A stretch of DNA of 59,102 bases from Hyphomicrobiaceae bacterium (GTDB lineage Bacteria; Pseudomonadota; Alphaproteobacteria; Rhizobiales; Hyphomicrobiaceae): contig JANYHG010000032.1 in the NCBI GenBank assembly GCA_025359165.1, positions 1-59,102 of the forward strand, read 5' to 3'. The translations under genes and the position numbers were made by a program. This document shows, piece after piece, positions 8,598-17,948 of the stretch (its first letter is position 1; every line of letters begins with the position of its first letter). The notes under the pieces were generated by a model that was not told the DNA's origin, did no database searches, and worked only from the letters and a program-made list of their open reading frames with translations.

Positions 8598-8672
8598 GGG
8601 CCTGTAGCTCAGTGGTAGAGCAGCGCACTTTTAATGCGCGGGTCGATGGTTCGAACCCATCCGGGCTCACCA
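8598..8672 (+). tRNA. tRNA-Lys (anticodon TTT)
   Basis: A complete cloverleaf can be folded by eye. The acceptor arm GGGCCTG pairs with CGGGCTC (two G-U pairs). The D-stem is GCTC/GAGC, the anticodon stem GCGCA/TGCGC with loop CTTTTAA (anticodon TTT at 8630-8632), and the T-stem GATGG/CCATC with loop TTCGAAC. The discriminator is A and the CCA end is encoded. Its length is 75 nt. Confidence 0.95.
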
Positions 8673-8693
8673 ACTTTCTGAGCGATCCAGTTG

Positions 8694-9497
8694 TCAGATA
8701 ACGCGGCGACGGATGGCAGCGGTGACGACTTCGGTCGCGATGACGACGGCAAAGATGACTGCTAAAATCAGTCCGACCTGATCCCAGTAGAGGTTGTTCA
8801 GAGCGGTATCGAGCGACATGCCGATGCCGCCCGCGCCCACCAAGCCAAGCACGGCGCTCTCACGAATATTGATATCCCAGCGCAGCAGGGCGACGCCCCA
8901 GAAGCTCGGCTCGACCGCCGGCCAGTAACCCTTGCTCAAAACACTCAGCGATGGCGCACCGGTCGCTTGTAAGGCTTCGATCGGCCCGCGCGGCGTTTCT
9001 TCAAGTGCTTCCGCCAGCATTTTGCCGACGAAGCCGATGGAGTGAAAGCCGATCGACAGCACGCCGGCGAGCGCACCGGGGCCGAACACCGCCACGAACA
9101 GCAGCGCCCAAAGCAGCGTATTAATCGAACGGGTTGCCACCAGAATGAACGTGGCGATCAGATTGAGCGTACGCGAGCGCGTTATGTTGCGCGCGGCAAG
9201 GAGTGCAATCGGCACCGCCAGCGCGATGGACAGCAGCGTTCCGAGGGTCGCGATGTGCAATGTCTCGATCAGTGCAGCGTGCACTTCTTTTGCATAGTGA
9301 CCCCAATCGAAAGGCCACATGCGCCGGAAGAGATCGGCGGTCTGCGCGGGTGCATCGGCCAGAAATTCGGGGATGATTTCGACCGACCGTGCGGCCCAGA
9401 CTACGGCTGCCGTCGCTGCGAGATAGGTGGCGAAGCGCGCGTTGCGCTGCAGCGGCGTGAAGCGTTCCCAATGACGTGTCGGCGATGCAGCGGTCAT
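8694..9497 (-). CDS. phnE: Phosphonate-type ABC transporter permease (second PhnE)
   Basis: 267 residues, an integral membrane permease of the PhnE family. Hydrophobic segments are spread along the chain (for example LNLIATFILVATRSIN, and AVIFAVVIATEVVTA at the end). The cytoplasmic coupling loop EALQATGAPSLSVLSKGYWPAVEPSF is the EAA-type loop that docks on the ATPase. Its ATG overlaps the stop of the preceding permease gene by 4 bp (9494-9497), so the two are translationally coupled. It is the last gene of phnD-phnC-phnE-phnE, and the operon converges on tRNA-Lys. Two non-identical PhnE permeases in a row are usual for this transporter class. The cargo class (phosphonate, phosphite or phosphate ester) is not readable from the permease. 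Confidence 0.85.
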   Translation of the reverse strand: MTAASPTRHWERFTPLQRNARFATYLAATAAVVWAARSVEIIPEFLADAPAQTADLFRRMWPFDWGHYAKEVHAALIETLHIATLGTLLSIALAVPIALLAARNITRSRTLNLIATFILVATRSINTLLWALLFVAVFGPGALAGVLSIGFHSIGFVGKMLAEALEETPRGPIEALQATGAPSLSVLSKGYWPAVEPSFWGVALLRWDINIRESAVLGLVGAGGIGMSLDTALNNLYWDQVGLILAVIFAVVIATEVVTAAIRRRVI

Positions 9498-10306
9498 TGG
9501 AACAGCCTTCGAATTTGTACCGACACCAGTTCACTGACCATCACGATGGCGATGACGGCGAGCAGGATCGTAAACACGAAGTCATAGTCGAAGCGCTGGT
9601 AAGCCGTGTAGAGCGCGGACCCGATGCCGCCACCGCCGACGATGCCGACCATGGTGGAATTGCGCAGATTGGAATCGAGCTGATAGGCGGTGAAGCCGGC
9701 GAAACGGGCCATCACCTGCGGCAGCACACCCATGATCAAAACATTGGCGAACGACGCCCCCGTGGAGCGCACTGCCTCTACCTGGGCGAGGTCCACCTCT
9801 TCGATTGCTTCGGCAAAAAGCTTCGAGACGAACCCCAGCGTACCGACGATCAGCGCCAGGATGCCGGCAAGGGCACCGAAGCCGACGGCCTTGACGAACA
9901 AGATGGCGACGATCAGCGAATTGAACGAGCGCAGCAATCCGGTCACTCCGCGAGCGGCCCACGACACCCAGCCCGGCATCAGATTGCGCGCTGCCAGCAA
10001 GCCGAGCGGGAGCGCCAACAGCACACCAAAGGCCGTCGCCAAAATCGCGATCTTTATCGATTCCAGCAGACCCTGCCACATGAGATCGAGCTTGAACGGC
10101 TCGACGTTCGGTGGCCACATACGAGCCAGGAAATGCGCGCCCTGGGGCAGGCCCCGCACGATGCGTTCCCAGGTGAAGTCCAGCGTCGAGCTCGCGTAAA
10201 TTGCGTATAGGGCAAGGGCCGTGAAGGCGGCACGGCGAGGCCAGTTCGCGGGCAGCGCAAGGGGTCGTGCGTTCGCCATAGACGTGGCTTGTTTCTGCTG
10301 GGTCAT
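9494..10306 (-). CDS. phnE: Phosphonate-type ABC transporter permease (first PhnE)
   Basis: 270 residues. It has the PhnE layout: an N-terminal membrane segment (RAAFTALALYAIYA), a short periplasmic stretch with MWPPNVEPF, then about five membrane helices. The EAA-type loop EAVRSTGASFANVLIMGVLPQVMARF is near the middle of the C-terminal half, and LDSNLRNSTMVGIVGGGGIG follows, a motif shared by the family. The ATG directly abuts the stop codon of phnC (10307), and its own end overlaps the next permease by 4 bp. It should form a heterodimer with the following permease in the inner membrane and be driven by PhnC. Confidence 0.88.
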   Translation of the reverse strand: MTQQKQATSMANARPLALPANWPRRAAFTALALYAIYASSTLDFTWERIVRGLPQGAHFLARMWPPNVEPFKLDLMWQGLLESIKIAILATAFGVLLALPLGLLAARNLMPGWVSWAARGVTGLLRSFNSLIVAILFVKAVGFGALAGILALIVGTLGFVSKLFAEAIEEVDLAQVEAVRSTGASFANVLIMGVLPQVMARFAGFTAYQLDSNLRNSTMVGIVGGGGIGSALYTAYQRFDYDFVFTILLAVIAIVMVSELVSVQIRRLFQ

Positions 10307-11095
10307 TCAGATCCAACTCTGCCCACCGTAGATGTCGGCCAAGTGCTTTTCGGTCAGGGCGGCGGGCGGCCCGTCGAAGACGATGGCACCTTGCGACATG
10401 CCGACGATGCGGGACGCAAAACGCTTTGCCAGATCGACATTGTGGATATTGATGATCACGGGAATGCCGCGCGCAGACGCCAGATTGCTCATCAGCTCGA
10501 CGATTTCGACAGACGTTTTCGGATCGAGCGATGAGGTCGGTTCGTCAGCGAGCAGGAGATCCGGTTGCTGCATGAGGGCGCGTGCAATACCGACGCGTTG
10601 ACGCTGTCCGCCGGACAATTGGTCTGCCCGGCGGTTCGCGAAATCACCGAGGCCGATGGCGTCGAGTAACTCATAGGCCTGCGCGATGTCGGCCGGCGGA
10701 AAGCGCCGCAACCAGGCTCGCCACGCCGGCACGTAGCCGAGCCGGCCTGTCAGCAGGTTCTCCATGACCGAGAGACGTTCGACCAAGCTGTATTCCTGGT
10801 GCACCATGCCGATGCGGCGGCGCATCTCTCGCAGGCGCTTGCCGCTCAGCCGCGTCATGTCTTCGCCGTGGAACAGAATTTCGCCGCTGGTCGCGGAGAC
10901 GAGACCGTTGACGCAGCGGATCAAGGTAGATTTGCCTGCACCTGACGGACCGATTACCGCGGTGATACCGCGCTCGCCGAATACGAGATCGATATCCCTG
11001 AGTATCGGCTTGTCCAGCACGTAGGATTTACAAAGGCGGCGAATAACCAGGGATGCACCGGATGACGTAGCTTCGCTCGACGTAACAGTGGTCAT
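10307..11095 (-). CDS. phnC: Phosphonate-type ABC transporter ATP-binding protein
   Basis: 262 residues. Nucleotide-binding motifs are complete: Walker [11 protein letters not shown]-loop [13 protein letters not shown], signature [15 protein letters not shown], Walker [13 protein letters not shown] and switch histidine INIHN. The insertion [14 protein letters not shown] between Q-loop and signature is typical of PhnC rather than of general amino-acid ATPases. Its ATG overlaps the phnD stop by 4 bp (ATGA). It powers import through the two PhnE subunits. No C-P lyase (phnGHIJKLM), phosphonatase (phnX) or phosphite dehydrogenase (ptxD) gene is in the window, so the metabolic use of the imported compound must be encoded elsewhere. 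Confidence 0.9.
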   Translation of the reverse strand: MTTVTSSEATSSGASLVIRRLCKSYVLDKPILRDIDLVFGERGITAVIGPSGAGKSTLIRCVNGLVSATSGEILFHGEDMTRLSGKRLREMRRRIGMVHQEYSLVERLSVMENLLTGRLGYVPAWRAWLRRFPPADIAQAYELLDAIGLGDFANRRADQLSGGQRQRVGIARALMQQPDLLLADEPTSSLDPKTSVEIVELMSNLASARGIPVIINIHNVDLAKRFASRIVGMSQGAIVFDGPPAALTEKHLADIYGGQSWI

Positions 11096-12153
11096 GGCTT
11101 GGCAGGGGTCGCGACGGGAGCAGGTTGTGCGGGCGGTGCCGCTGCCTTCTTCGCTGCAGCTTCAGCTTCGCGTTTCTGCGAGGCCTCGTAGGCGGTCTTG
11201 TTGTAGGGCGTGCCAGATTTTTCGGCGACGTCGCGGATCGGCTTCCAGGTCTCTTTGTAGGTTATCCGCACGAAGCGGTCGAAACCGGGATATTCTTTCC
11301 GCAGCCCTTCGGGAAAACGATAGTCCTCAAAACACTTGCGGATGGTCGCTTGCAGTTCCGGCTTGAGGTCGTGCGCATAGGTGACGCCGAGCGTGGGAAA
11401 CGTTTCGCTCTTCCAGATGATGCGGAATGCATCGGCTTTGATATCGCCGCGAGCGACCATGCGCTCGATGATGTCGGATGCGACAGGGGCCATATCGTAG
11501 TCGCCGGAGAGCACGCCCAGGATGGACTTGTCATGTCCTCCGGACATGAGTGGTTTGTAGTCTTTGTCCGGCACAAGGCCCTGGTCGGGAAATAAGACTC
11601 GCGGCGCAAGGTTGCCCGAATTTGACGACGGCGCGACATGTGCAACGCGCTTGCCTTTGAGATCGCCTAATGACTGATACGGGCTGGCGGTTTTGACGAC
11701 GGCCCACAGCCGGTAGCCCGCGATCTCCTTGTCGTTGCCGACCGCGACGAAGGGTACGGCTCCTGCGAGGTTGACCCCGAAACCGACCGCACCCGTGGAC
11801 AAGCTTGCGACGTGGAGCCGCCCTGAACGCAATGCTTCGATCTGTGCGCTCGACGATTGCGCCGAGTAATAGACCACTTTCTTGCCCGTGCACGCGGCCA
11901 GACGGTCGATGACGGGTTGATACACAACGGCGTAAACGGCAGGGTTTTCGACCGGCGCATACGAGAAGACCAAGGTGGACGGGTCTTTCCACTTGGCGGG
12001 ATCGACCGGCGTGTCAGCCACCAGATCTCCGTCGGCGTCGCAATATTGCGCGTCGAGTTGGCCGCGATCGGGGCAGGCATCCTGCGCCTGAACCAGCGTC
12101 GGGATCGCAGGCAGTGTGACTGCGAAAAGCCAACGTGCAAAATTTGAACGCAT
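11092..12153 (-). CDS. phnD: Phosphate/phosphite/phosphonate ABC transporter substrate-binding protein
   Basis: 353 residues from the chosen ATG at 12153, which begins [26 protein letters not shown], a Sec signal peptide with a cut after VQA. A further frame to 12192 adds 13 residues without a signal-like purpose. Body motifs fit Phn[40 protein letters not shown] and [21 protein letters not shown]; the serine/asparagine stretch lines the oxyanion pocket in the family. The C-terminal tail ([17 protein letters not shown]) is a low-complexity extension. The early stretch [21 protein letters not shown], with two cysteines, is an insertion before the usual start of the fold. First gene of the phn operon, so the promoter should lie in 12154-12456. 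Confidence 0.87.
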   Translation of the reverse strand: MRSNFARWLFAVTLPAIPTLVQAQDACPDRGQLDAQYCDADGDLVADTPVDPAKWKDPSTLVFSYAPVENPAVYAVVYQPVIDRLAACTGKKVVYYSAQSSSAQIEALRSGRLHVASLSTGAVGFGVNLAGAVPFVAVGNDKEIAGYRLWAVVKTASPYQSLGDLKGKRVAHVAPSSNSGNLAPRVLFPDQGLVPDKDYKPLMSGGHDKSILGVLSGDYDMAPVASDIIERMVARGDIKADAFRIIWKSETFPTLGVTYAHDLKPELQATIRKCFEDYRFPEGLRKEYPGFDRFVRITYKETWKPIRDVAEKSGTPYNKTAYEASQKREAEAAAKKAAAPPAQPAPVATPAKP

Positions 12154-12456
12154 GCCCGGAACGCCCCCTTGTTGGTGGTCTGTCGAACCCACTCGCGGTA
12201 CGCAGCATCACCGGATCGACAATAGGGCCAAGGTGCGCGCGAAGGCAATCTGCTCGAGGCAAGACCGCTGCTGTAGATGCTGTCGGGTCGACAATCGGAC
12301 AAACCGCTGGGCAGCTGTTGCCGTGCGATGCCTAAATTATGTGCCGAAGCTCTCTTGCCGGCAGGGTTCGGGCCTCATAGCTTGCCTCTCGAGACGACGT
12401 GTGCGCTCCGGCACGATTACGAAATCAGGGGTCGAGATCGGCATTCGGGAGGTCGT
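12154..12456. promoter_or_regulatory. Divergent control region between phnD and the peptide importer
   Basis: 303 bp between two operons transcribed away from each other. It contains a direct near-repeat, CGGATCGACAATAGGG at 12211-12226 and CGGGTCGACAATCGGA at 12284-12299 by eye (13 of 16 bases alike), which could be a regulator site. I could not find a convincing Pho box. GGGAGGT at 12447-12453 is the ribosome site of the rightward gene. Confidence 0.35.
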
Positions 12457-14061
12457 ATGACATTCAGTCGTAGAACTGCACTCAAGGGTCTGGGTAGCGC
12501 TGGATTGTTGGCATCAAGTGGATTGCACGCGCCGGCAATCTCGCAAGGTGTGGCGGCCAAAACTTTGAAGTTCGTACCGCAATCCAATCTCGCGAATTTC
12601 GATCCGATCTGGGGCACGCAGTATGTCGTGCGCAACGCGGCAGCGCTGGTCTGGGATACACTGTACGGCGTCGACGACAAGTTGCAGCCGCAGCGCCAAA
12701 TGGTCGAAGGTGAAGAGGTGTCGGCGGATGGCCTCGTCTGGACATTCAAACTGCGCGACGGCCTGAAATTTCACGACGGCGAGAAGGTGCTGGCCAAGGA
12801 CGTGGTCGCCAGTATGGACCGCTGGTCGCAACGCGATCCGATGGGGCTGATGATCCGTGGTGTCCAAAACGAATTGGTTGCCGTCGACGATCGCACCTTC
12901 AAATGGTCGCTGAAAAAGCCTTATCCGAAAATGTTGCTGGCGCTGGCCAAGAACAATGCGCCGTGCTCGTTCGTCATGCCCGAGCGAATCGCCAAGACCG
13001 ACGCGTTCAAGCAGATCACGGAGTACATCGGCTCGGGTCCGATGAAATTCGCGAAAAGCGAATGGGTGCCCGGCGCGAAAGCAGTCTTCGAGAAGTTCGC
13101 CGACTATGTGCCGCGCAGCGAGCCGGCGTCGTGGCTGGCCGGCGGCAAACGCATGCTGGTGGATCGCGTCGAATGGATCATCATGCCGGATCCGGCAACG
13201 GCTGCGGCAGCGCTGCAAAGCGGCGAAGTCGATTGGTGGGAAAACCCGATCTCCGATCTCGTGCCGCTACTCAAGAAAAACAAGAACATCAACGTCGATA
13301 TTGCCGATCCGCTCGGAAATATCGGTTCTTTCCGGATGAACCATCTGCAGGCGCCGTTCAACGACGTCAAAGTGCGTCGTGCAGTGCTGACGGCGCTCAA
13401 CCAGGAAGACTACATGCGCGCGCTGGTGGGCAGCGACGATACGCTGTGGAAGCCGGTGCCCGGGTATTTCACGCCGAATACGCCGCTCTACACCGAAGAG
13501 GGTGGTGAAATCCTGAAGATGCGCAATATCGAAGCGGCCAAAAAGTTGCTCGCCGAGAGCAGCTACAAGGGGGAACCTGTCGTGTGCGTGGTGGCGCAGG
13601 ATCAGCCGATCACCAAAGCACAGGGCGACGTGACGGCCGACCTGTTGAAGAAGATCGGCATGACGGTCGATTTCGTGGCGACGGACTGGGGTACGGTCGG
13701 CGCGCGGCGTGCCAAGAAGGATGCGCCCGGTCAGGGTGGCTGGGGCATGTTCCACACATGGCATGCGGGTGCGGACTGCATCAATCCGGCGGCCTATACG
13801 GCAATCCGGGCAAACGGCGACAAGGCCTGGTTCGGCTGGCCCGACGTGCCGGAAGTCGAAGCGCAAGTGACGGCGTGGTTCGACGCGACCGATCTCGCAG
13901 GCGAAAAGGCGGCGATCGGCAAATTGAACAAAGCGGCGCTCGACTCGGTGGTTTATGCGCCGACTGGATTTTTCCTGGGTTACCAAGCTTGGCGCAAGAC
14001 CGTGTCGGGCGTGGTAAAAGGTCCGTTACCGTTCTTCTGGGACGTTTCCAAAACCGCTTGA
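12457..14061 (+). CDS. Peptide/nickel-type ABC transporter substrate-binding protein
   Basis: 534 residues from the ATG at 12457, which follows a strong GGGAGGT. A longer frame from 12277 lacks a ribosome site and would bury the export signal. The N-terminus MTFSRRTALKGLGSAGLLAS is a twin-arginine signal. Family SBP_bac_5 features follow: SNLANFDPIWGTQYVVRNAAALVWDTLY, then ADGLVWTFKLRDGLKFHDGEKVLAKDV, and a C-terminal WRKTVSGVVKGPLPFFWDV. It binds cargo in the periplasm and delivers it to the permeases encoded next. Tat rather than Sec export means it is probably folded before transport. It heads a six-gene operon ending with an amidase, which points to peptides or amides as cargo. The exact ligand cannot be read from sequence. 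Confidence 0.9.
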   Translation: MTFSRRTALKGLGSAGLLASSGLHAPAISQGVAAKTLKFVPQSNLANFDPIWGTQYVVRNAAALVWDTLYGVDDKLQPQRQMVEGEEVSADGLVWTFKLRDGLKFHDGEKVLAKDVVASMDRWSQRDPMGLMIRGVQNELVAVDDRTFKWSLKKPYPKMLLALAKNNAPCSFVMPERIAKTDAFKQITEYIGSGPMKFAKSEWVPGAKAVFEKFADYVPRSEPASWLAGGKRMLVDRVEWIIMPDPATAAAALQSGEVDWWENPISDLVPLLKKNKNINVDIADPLGNIGSFRMNHLQAPFNDVKVRRAVLTALNQEDYMRALVGSDDTLWKPVPGYFTPNTPLYTEEGGEILKMRNIEAAKKLLAESSYKGEPVVCVVAQDQPITKAQGDVTADLLKKIGMTVDFVATDWGTVGARRAKKDAPGQGGWGMFHTWHAGADCINPAAYTAIRANGDKAWFGWPDVPEVEAQVTAWFDATDLAGEKAAIGKLNKAALDSVVYAPTGFFLGYQAWRKTVSGVVKGPLPFFWDVSKTA

Positions 14062-14079
14062 GCGAACGGACAACTGCGA

Positions 14080-15021
14080 ATGCTGGGTTACGTTCTCAGG
14101 CGCATTCTATCGACAGTGCCAGTGATGGCGATCGTCGCGATGATCGTATTCAGTCTGCTTTATCTGGCGCCGGGCGATCCGGCGTCGGTTATCGCTGGCG
14201 ATCAGGCGACGCCCGAAGATGTCGCCCGCATTCGCGCCAATCTTGGTCTCGATCGCCCGTTTCTGGTTCGCTTTTTCGAATGGAGCGGGCAGATCGTGCG
14301 TGGCGATCTCGGCACGTCCATTTTCACGAACTTGCCGGTGACGTCGCTGATCAAGCAACGCATCGAACCGACGTTGTCACTGACACTCGTGACGCTGATC
14401 TTGTCGGTGCTCGTCGCTGTGCCGCTCGGAGTGCTGGCGGCTTGGAAAGTCGGGACTTGGCTCGACCGTGGGATCATGGCGCTGGCAGTGGTCGGCTTCT
14501 CCGTGCCGGTGTTCGTCGTCGGCTACGTGCTCGCATACTTGTTTGCGCTCGTGCTCGATTGGCTTCCCGTGCAGGGGTACACGCCGATCGCGCAAGGGTT
14601 CTGGCCGTGGATCCAGAACCTCATCCTGCCGTCGATCGCACTGGGCGGCATTTATATCGCGTTGATCGCCCGCATCACGCGGTCGGCGATGCTGGATGTA
14701 TTGGCGCAGGATTATATCCGCACGGCGCGTGCCAAAGGGTTGGGTCAAACTCCGACTCTTTTTGTGCATGCGCTTAAAAACGCTGCGGTTCCGATCGTGA
14801 CGGTGATCGGGCTCGGCATGGCCCTGTTGATCGGCGGGGCGGTCGTCACGGAGAGCGTGTTCGCCATTCCGGGTCTCGGCCGATTGACGGTCGATGCCAT
14901 CTTGCGCCGCGACTATCCTGTGATTCAGGGCCTCGTGCTGATGTTCAGTTTCGTCTACGTGCTGGTCAATCTGCTGGTCGACATCTCCTACACGTTTCTC
15001 GATCCGAGGATCAAATATTGA
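14080..15021 (+). CDS. Peptide ABC transporter permease (DppB-type)
   Basis: 313 residues. It begins MLGYVLRRILSTVPVMAIVAMIVFSLL, the typical first membrane helix of DppB/OppB permeases, followed by the periplasmic PGDPASVIAGDQATPEDVARIRANLGLDRP. Five further helices follow, with the coupling loop DYIRTARAKGLGQTPTLFVHALKNAAVPIV (EAA type). The end, FLDPRIKY, is the family's usual C-terminus. It starts 18 bp after the binding protein and its stop overlaps the TTG start of the next gene (TTGA at 15018-15021), so the operon is tightly coupled. With the next gene it makes the membrane channel. Confidence 0.93.
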   Translation: MLGYVLRRILSTVPVMAIVAMIVFSLLYLAPGDPASVIAGDQATPEDVARIRANLGLDRPFLVRFFEWSGQIVRGDLGTSIFTNLPVTSLIKQRIEPTLSLTLVTLILSVLVAVPLGVLAAWKVGTWLDRGIMALAVVGFSVPVFVVGYVLAYLFALVLDWLPVQGYTPIAQGFWPWIQNLILPSIALGGIYIALIARITRSAMLDVLAQDYIRTARAKGLGQTPTLFVHALKNAAVPIVTVIGLGMALLIGGAVVTESVFAIPGLGRLTVDAILRRDYPVIQGLVLMFSFVYVLVNLLVDISYTFLDPRIKY

Positions 15022-15950
15022 ACGTCGCTCCAAGGCTTGACATGGTACGGCTAGACACGGGCCGCGACAGTGCCGCGAGAGTGGATTTGCCGCCGGTCTG
15101 GCCGCCCATCCGCCTGCGCACCGGCGTGTGGGGTTGGATCGCGCGCTATCCCAGCATCGCGCTCGGGTGTTTCCTGCTGTCGATCATGCTGGTGGGTGCC
15201 GTGTTCGCACCCTGGCTCGGTACGGTCGATCCGACGGCTATCGCAACCGTCAAACGGACGCGTCCACCGGGGGCCGAATACTGGTTCGGCAGCGATATGC
15301 TCGGACGCGACATCTACTCGCGCGTCCTCTACGGGACGCGTGTTTCGCTACTGGTCGGGTTCTCGGTCGCGGTGGTCGCTTCAGTCGTGGGGCTACTGCT
15401 CGGATTGGTGTCGGGATTCGTGCGGTGGGCCGACGGCGTGATCATGCGCTTCATGGACGGCATGATGTCGATCCCGCCGATCCTGCTGGCGGTCGCACTG
15501 ATGGCACTGACGCGCGGCAGCGTCGGCAATGTGATCGTCGCAATTTCGGTGGCGGAATTTCCGCGCGTAGCCCGACTGGTGCGCGGCGTCGTGCTGTCGG
15601 TGCGCGAGCAGCCGTTCGTCGATGCGGCCATCGCATCGGGCACCCGGACGCCGGTCATCATCTGGCGTCACATTCTGCCGAACACGTTGGGGCCGTTGAT
15701 CGTGCAGGCGACCTATATCTGCGCCTCCGCCATGATCACCGAAGCGATCCTGTCGTTCATCGGTGCGGGCACGCCGCCGACGATCCCGTCGTGGGGCAAC
15801 ATCATGGCCGAGGGCCGCGCGCTCTGGCAGGTCAAGCCGTTCGTGGTTTTCTTTCCTGCCATCTTCCTGTCGATCACGGTGTTGGCGGTCAACCTGCTCG
15901 GCGACGGTCTGCGCGACGCGCTCGATCCACGCGGCCAAAAGGATCGCTGA
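15018..15950 (+). CDS. Peptide ABC transporter permease (DppC-type)
   Basis: 310 residues. The start is a TTG at 15018 inside the stop of the previous gene, supported by GAGGA at 15006-15010, seven bases away. An ATG at 15042 is a weaker alternative. Family marks are the N-terminal helix GCFLLSIMLVGAVFAPWLG, then WFGSDMLGRDIYSRVLYGTRVSLLVG (the LGTDxxGRD motif of DppC), and the coupling loop AAIASGTRTPVIIWRHILPNTLGPLIVQ. The end, DGLRDALDPR, is standard. It pairs with the DppB-type permease and the two ATPases that follow. Confidence 0.93.
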   Translation: MNVAPRLDMVRLDTGRDSAARVDLPPVWPPIRLRTGVWGWIARYPSIALGCFLLSIMLVGAVFAPWLGTVDPTAIATVKRTRPPGAEYWFGSDMLGRDIYSRVLYGTRVSLLVGFSVAVVASVVGLLLGLVSGFVRWADGVIMRFMDGMMSIPPILLAVALMALTRGSVGNVIVAISVAEFPRVARLVRGVVLSVREQPFVDAAIASGTRTPVIIWRHILPNTLGPLIVQATYICASAMITEAILSFIGAGTPPTIPSWGNIMAEGRALWQVKPFVVFFPAIFLSITVLAVNLLGDGLRDALDPRGQKDR

Positions 15951-15954
15951 CCCA

Positions 15955-16971
15955 ATGGCACTTCTCGAAGTCGACCACTTGCGCACGCACTTTCGGACCC
16001 CCGGCGGTATCGTACGTGCCGTCGACGGCATTTCGTTTCACGTCGACGAGGGCGAGGTGGTCGCCATCGTGGGCGAAAGCGGCTGCGGGAAATCGGTCAC
16101 CGCGATGTCGATCCTGCGTCTCATTCCAGAGCCACCCGGCCGCAGTGCGGGTGCCGTGCGCTTCAACGGTCGGGACCTGTTGCAGGCGACCGAAAAAGAG
16201 ATGCGCAAAATCCGCGGCAACGATATCTCGATGGTGTTTCAGGAACCGATGACGTCGCTCAATCCGGTGCTGACGATCGGGCGGCAAATCGGCGAGGCGC
16301 TGCAGCAACATCAGGGTCTCGGTAAAAAAGAAGCTTTGGCGCGCGCGGTCGACAGCCTGGCGACTGTCGGCATTCCGGAGCCTGCGCGACGCATCACGCA
16401 GTATCCGCACGAGTTGTCGGGCGGGATGCGGCAGCGTGTGATGATCGCGATGGCGCTCGCCTGTTCGCCAAAGCTGCTGATCGCCGATGAACCCACGACC
16501 GCGCTCGACGTGACCGTGCAGGCGCAAATTCTCGATCTTCTGCGCGGTCTCAACAAGCGGATCGGATCGGCACTCATTCTAATCACCCACGATCTGGGCG
16601 TCGTCGCGGAAATGGCGCAACGGGTTATCGTCATGTACGGAGGCAGAAAGGTCGAGGAAGCGCCCGTCGCGGAGCTGTTCGCCAATCCGCGGCATCCCTA
16701 TACGCGTGCGCTTTTGAAATCGGTGCCGCGTCTCGACACAATACGGCATCCGACTGGCAGCCAGCGGCTCAACGAAATTCCGGGAACGGTCCCGAGCCTG
16801 CGCGACGAGATCGCCGGATGCATCTTCGCGCCGCGCTGCGGTTTTGCGACCGACCAGTGCCGTGGAGCATATCCACCGCTCGAAACCAAGGGTCGCGGAC
16901 ACAGCGTCGCGTGCTGGGAAGCCGACCATTTGTCTGTGCTCTCGGTCGGCAACGTCGAGATGAGCGCATGA
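15955..16971 (+). CDS. Peptide ABC transporter ATP-binding protein (DppD-type)
   Basis: 338 residues from the ATG at 15955. Longer frames upstream run through the permease gene and are shadows. Motifs are Walker [12 protein letters not shown]-loop [11 protein letters not shown], signature [15 protein letters not shown], Walker [13 protein letters not shown] and switch LITHDLGVV. The C-terminal oligopeptide-transporter domain is present: [15 protein letters not shown], then [15 protein letters not shown], whose cysteines could take part in an iron-sulfur cluster as proposed for DppD-like ATPases. The stop overlaps the start of the next ATPase gene (ATGA at 16968-16971). Confidence 0.93.
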   Translation: MALLEVDHLRTHFRTPGGIVRAVDGISFHVDEGEVVAIVGESGCGKSVTAMSILRLIPEPPGRSAGAVRFNGRDLLQATEKEMRKIRGNDISMVFQEPMTSLNPVLTIGRQIGEALQQHQGLGKKEALARAVDSLATVGIPEPARRITQYPHELSGGMRQRVMIAMALACSPKLLIADEPTTALDVTVQAQILDLLRGLNKRIGSALILITHDLGVVAEMAQRVIVMYGGRKVEEAPVAELFANPRHPYTRALLKSVPRLDTIRHPTGSQRLNEIPGTVPSLRDEIAGCIFAPRCGFATDQCRGAYPPLETKGRGHSVACWEADHLSVLSVGNVEMSA

Positions 16972-17933
16972 CACAGCCAGTCCTGGAAGTTCGCGATCTG
17001 AAGAAGCATTTCGATGTCGGTGGCGGTTGGCTTGGAAAGTCGGGGCAAAGCGTCAAGGCCGTGGACGGCATCAGCCTGACGCTCGGCGCGCGCGAAACGC
17101 TTGGCCTGGTTGGCGAGTCCGGCTGTGGCAAGTCGACGGCAGGGCGATTGATCCTGCGGTTGATCGACCCAACCGAAGGTGAGATCCATCTCGACGGCAA
17201 GCGCATCGATGGCCTTTCGCGTAGACAGATGCGGGCGCAGCGACGCGGGTTGCAGGTGGTTTTTCAAGACCCTTACTCTTCGCTCAACCCGCGTTTGCGA
17301 GCGGTCGACATCGTCGCCGAGCCGCTGCGCAATTTTGAACCGCTGAGCCGCGAGGAGATCCAGGCGCGGGTTGCGGCGTTGTTTGAGAAAGTCGGTTTGC
17401 GGAAGGACCAACTTTCCCGTTATGCGCACGAGTTTTCTGGCGGCCAGCGGCAACGGCTGGTCATCGCGCGGGCGCTTGCGCTCAACCCTAAAGTCATCGT
17501 CTGCGACGAGCCGGTATCGGCGCTCGATGTCTCGGTGCAGGCTCAGGTGATCAATCTGCTGATCGATCTGCAGGCGGAGTTCGGGGTGTCGTACCTGTTC
17601 ATCGCGCACGATCTGGCCGTCGTGCAGCATATTTCGCACCGGGTGGCGGTGATGTATCTCGGGCGCATCGTCGAACTGGCGGAGAAGAAGGCGCTGTTTG
17701 CACAGCCACAGCATCCCTACACCGAGGCGCTGCTGTCGGCGGTGCCGGTGCCCGATCCGTCGTTCCAGTCGAAGCGTATCATTCTGAACGGCGATGTGCC
17801 GAGCCCGATCAATCCGCCGAGCGGGTGCCACTTCCATACGCGTTGTCCGATCGCCGTTGCACGCTGCAAGTCGGAAGCACCGGCCCTGCGGGAAGTTTCA
17901 GATCAACACTTTGCCGCCTGCCATCTAAGATAA
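16968..17933 (+). CDS. Peptide ABC transporter ATP-binding protein (DppF-type)
   Basis: 321 residues. The start is the ATG at 16968, which overlaps the preceding stop; the same frame is open further left but lies within the DppD-type gene. Motifs are Walker [31 protein letters not shown] (typical of DppF/OppF), signature [15 protein letters not shown], Walker [15 protein letters not shown] and switch FIAHDLAVV. The C-terminal domain has [16 protein letters not shown] and [15 protein letters not shown]. With the DppD-type protein it forms the ATPase heterodimer of this importer. The amidase gene begins 15 bp later. Confidence 0.93.
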   Translation: MTQPVLEVRDLKKHFDVGGGWLGKSGQSVKAVDGISLTLGARETLGLVGESGCGKSTAGRLILRLIDPTEGEIHLDGKRIDGLSRRQMRAQRRGLQVVFQDPYSSLNPRLRAVDIVAEPLRNFEPLSREEIQARVAALFEKVGLRKDQLSRYAHEFSGGQRQRLVIARALALNPKVIVCDEPVSALDVSVQAQVINLLIDLQAEFGVSYLFIAHDLAVVQHISHRVAVMYLGRIVELAEKKALFAQPQHPYTEALLSAVPVPDPSFQSKRIILNGDVPSPINPPSGCHFHTRCPIAVARCKSEAPALREVSDQHFAACHLR

Positions 17934-17948
17934 GCGAATGGAATTCCC

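Noticed and set aside
9476-10210. A 244-residue plus-strand frame across the two phnE genes
   Set aside because: It is His/Asp/Gln-rich, as expected for the complement of hydrophobic codons; both permeases are supported on the minus strand.
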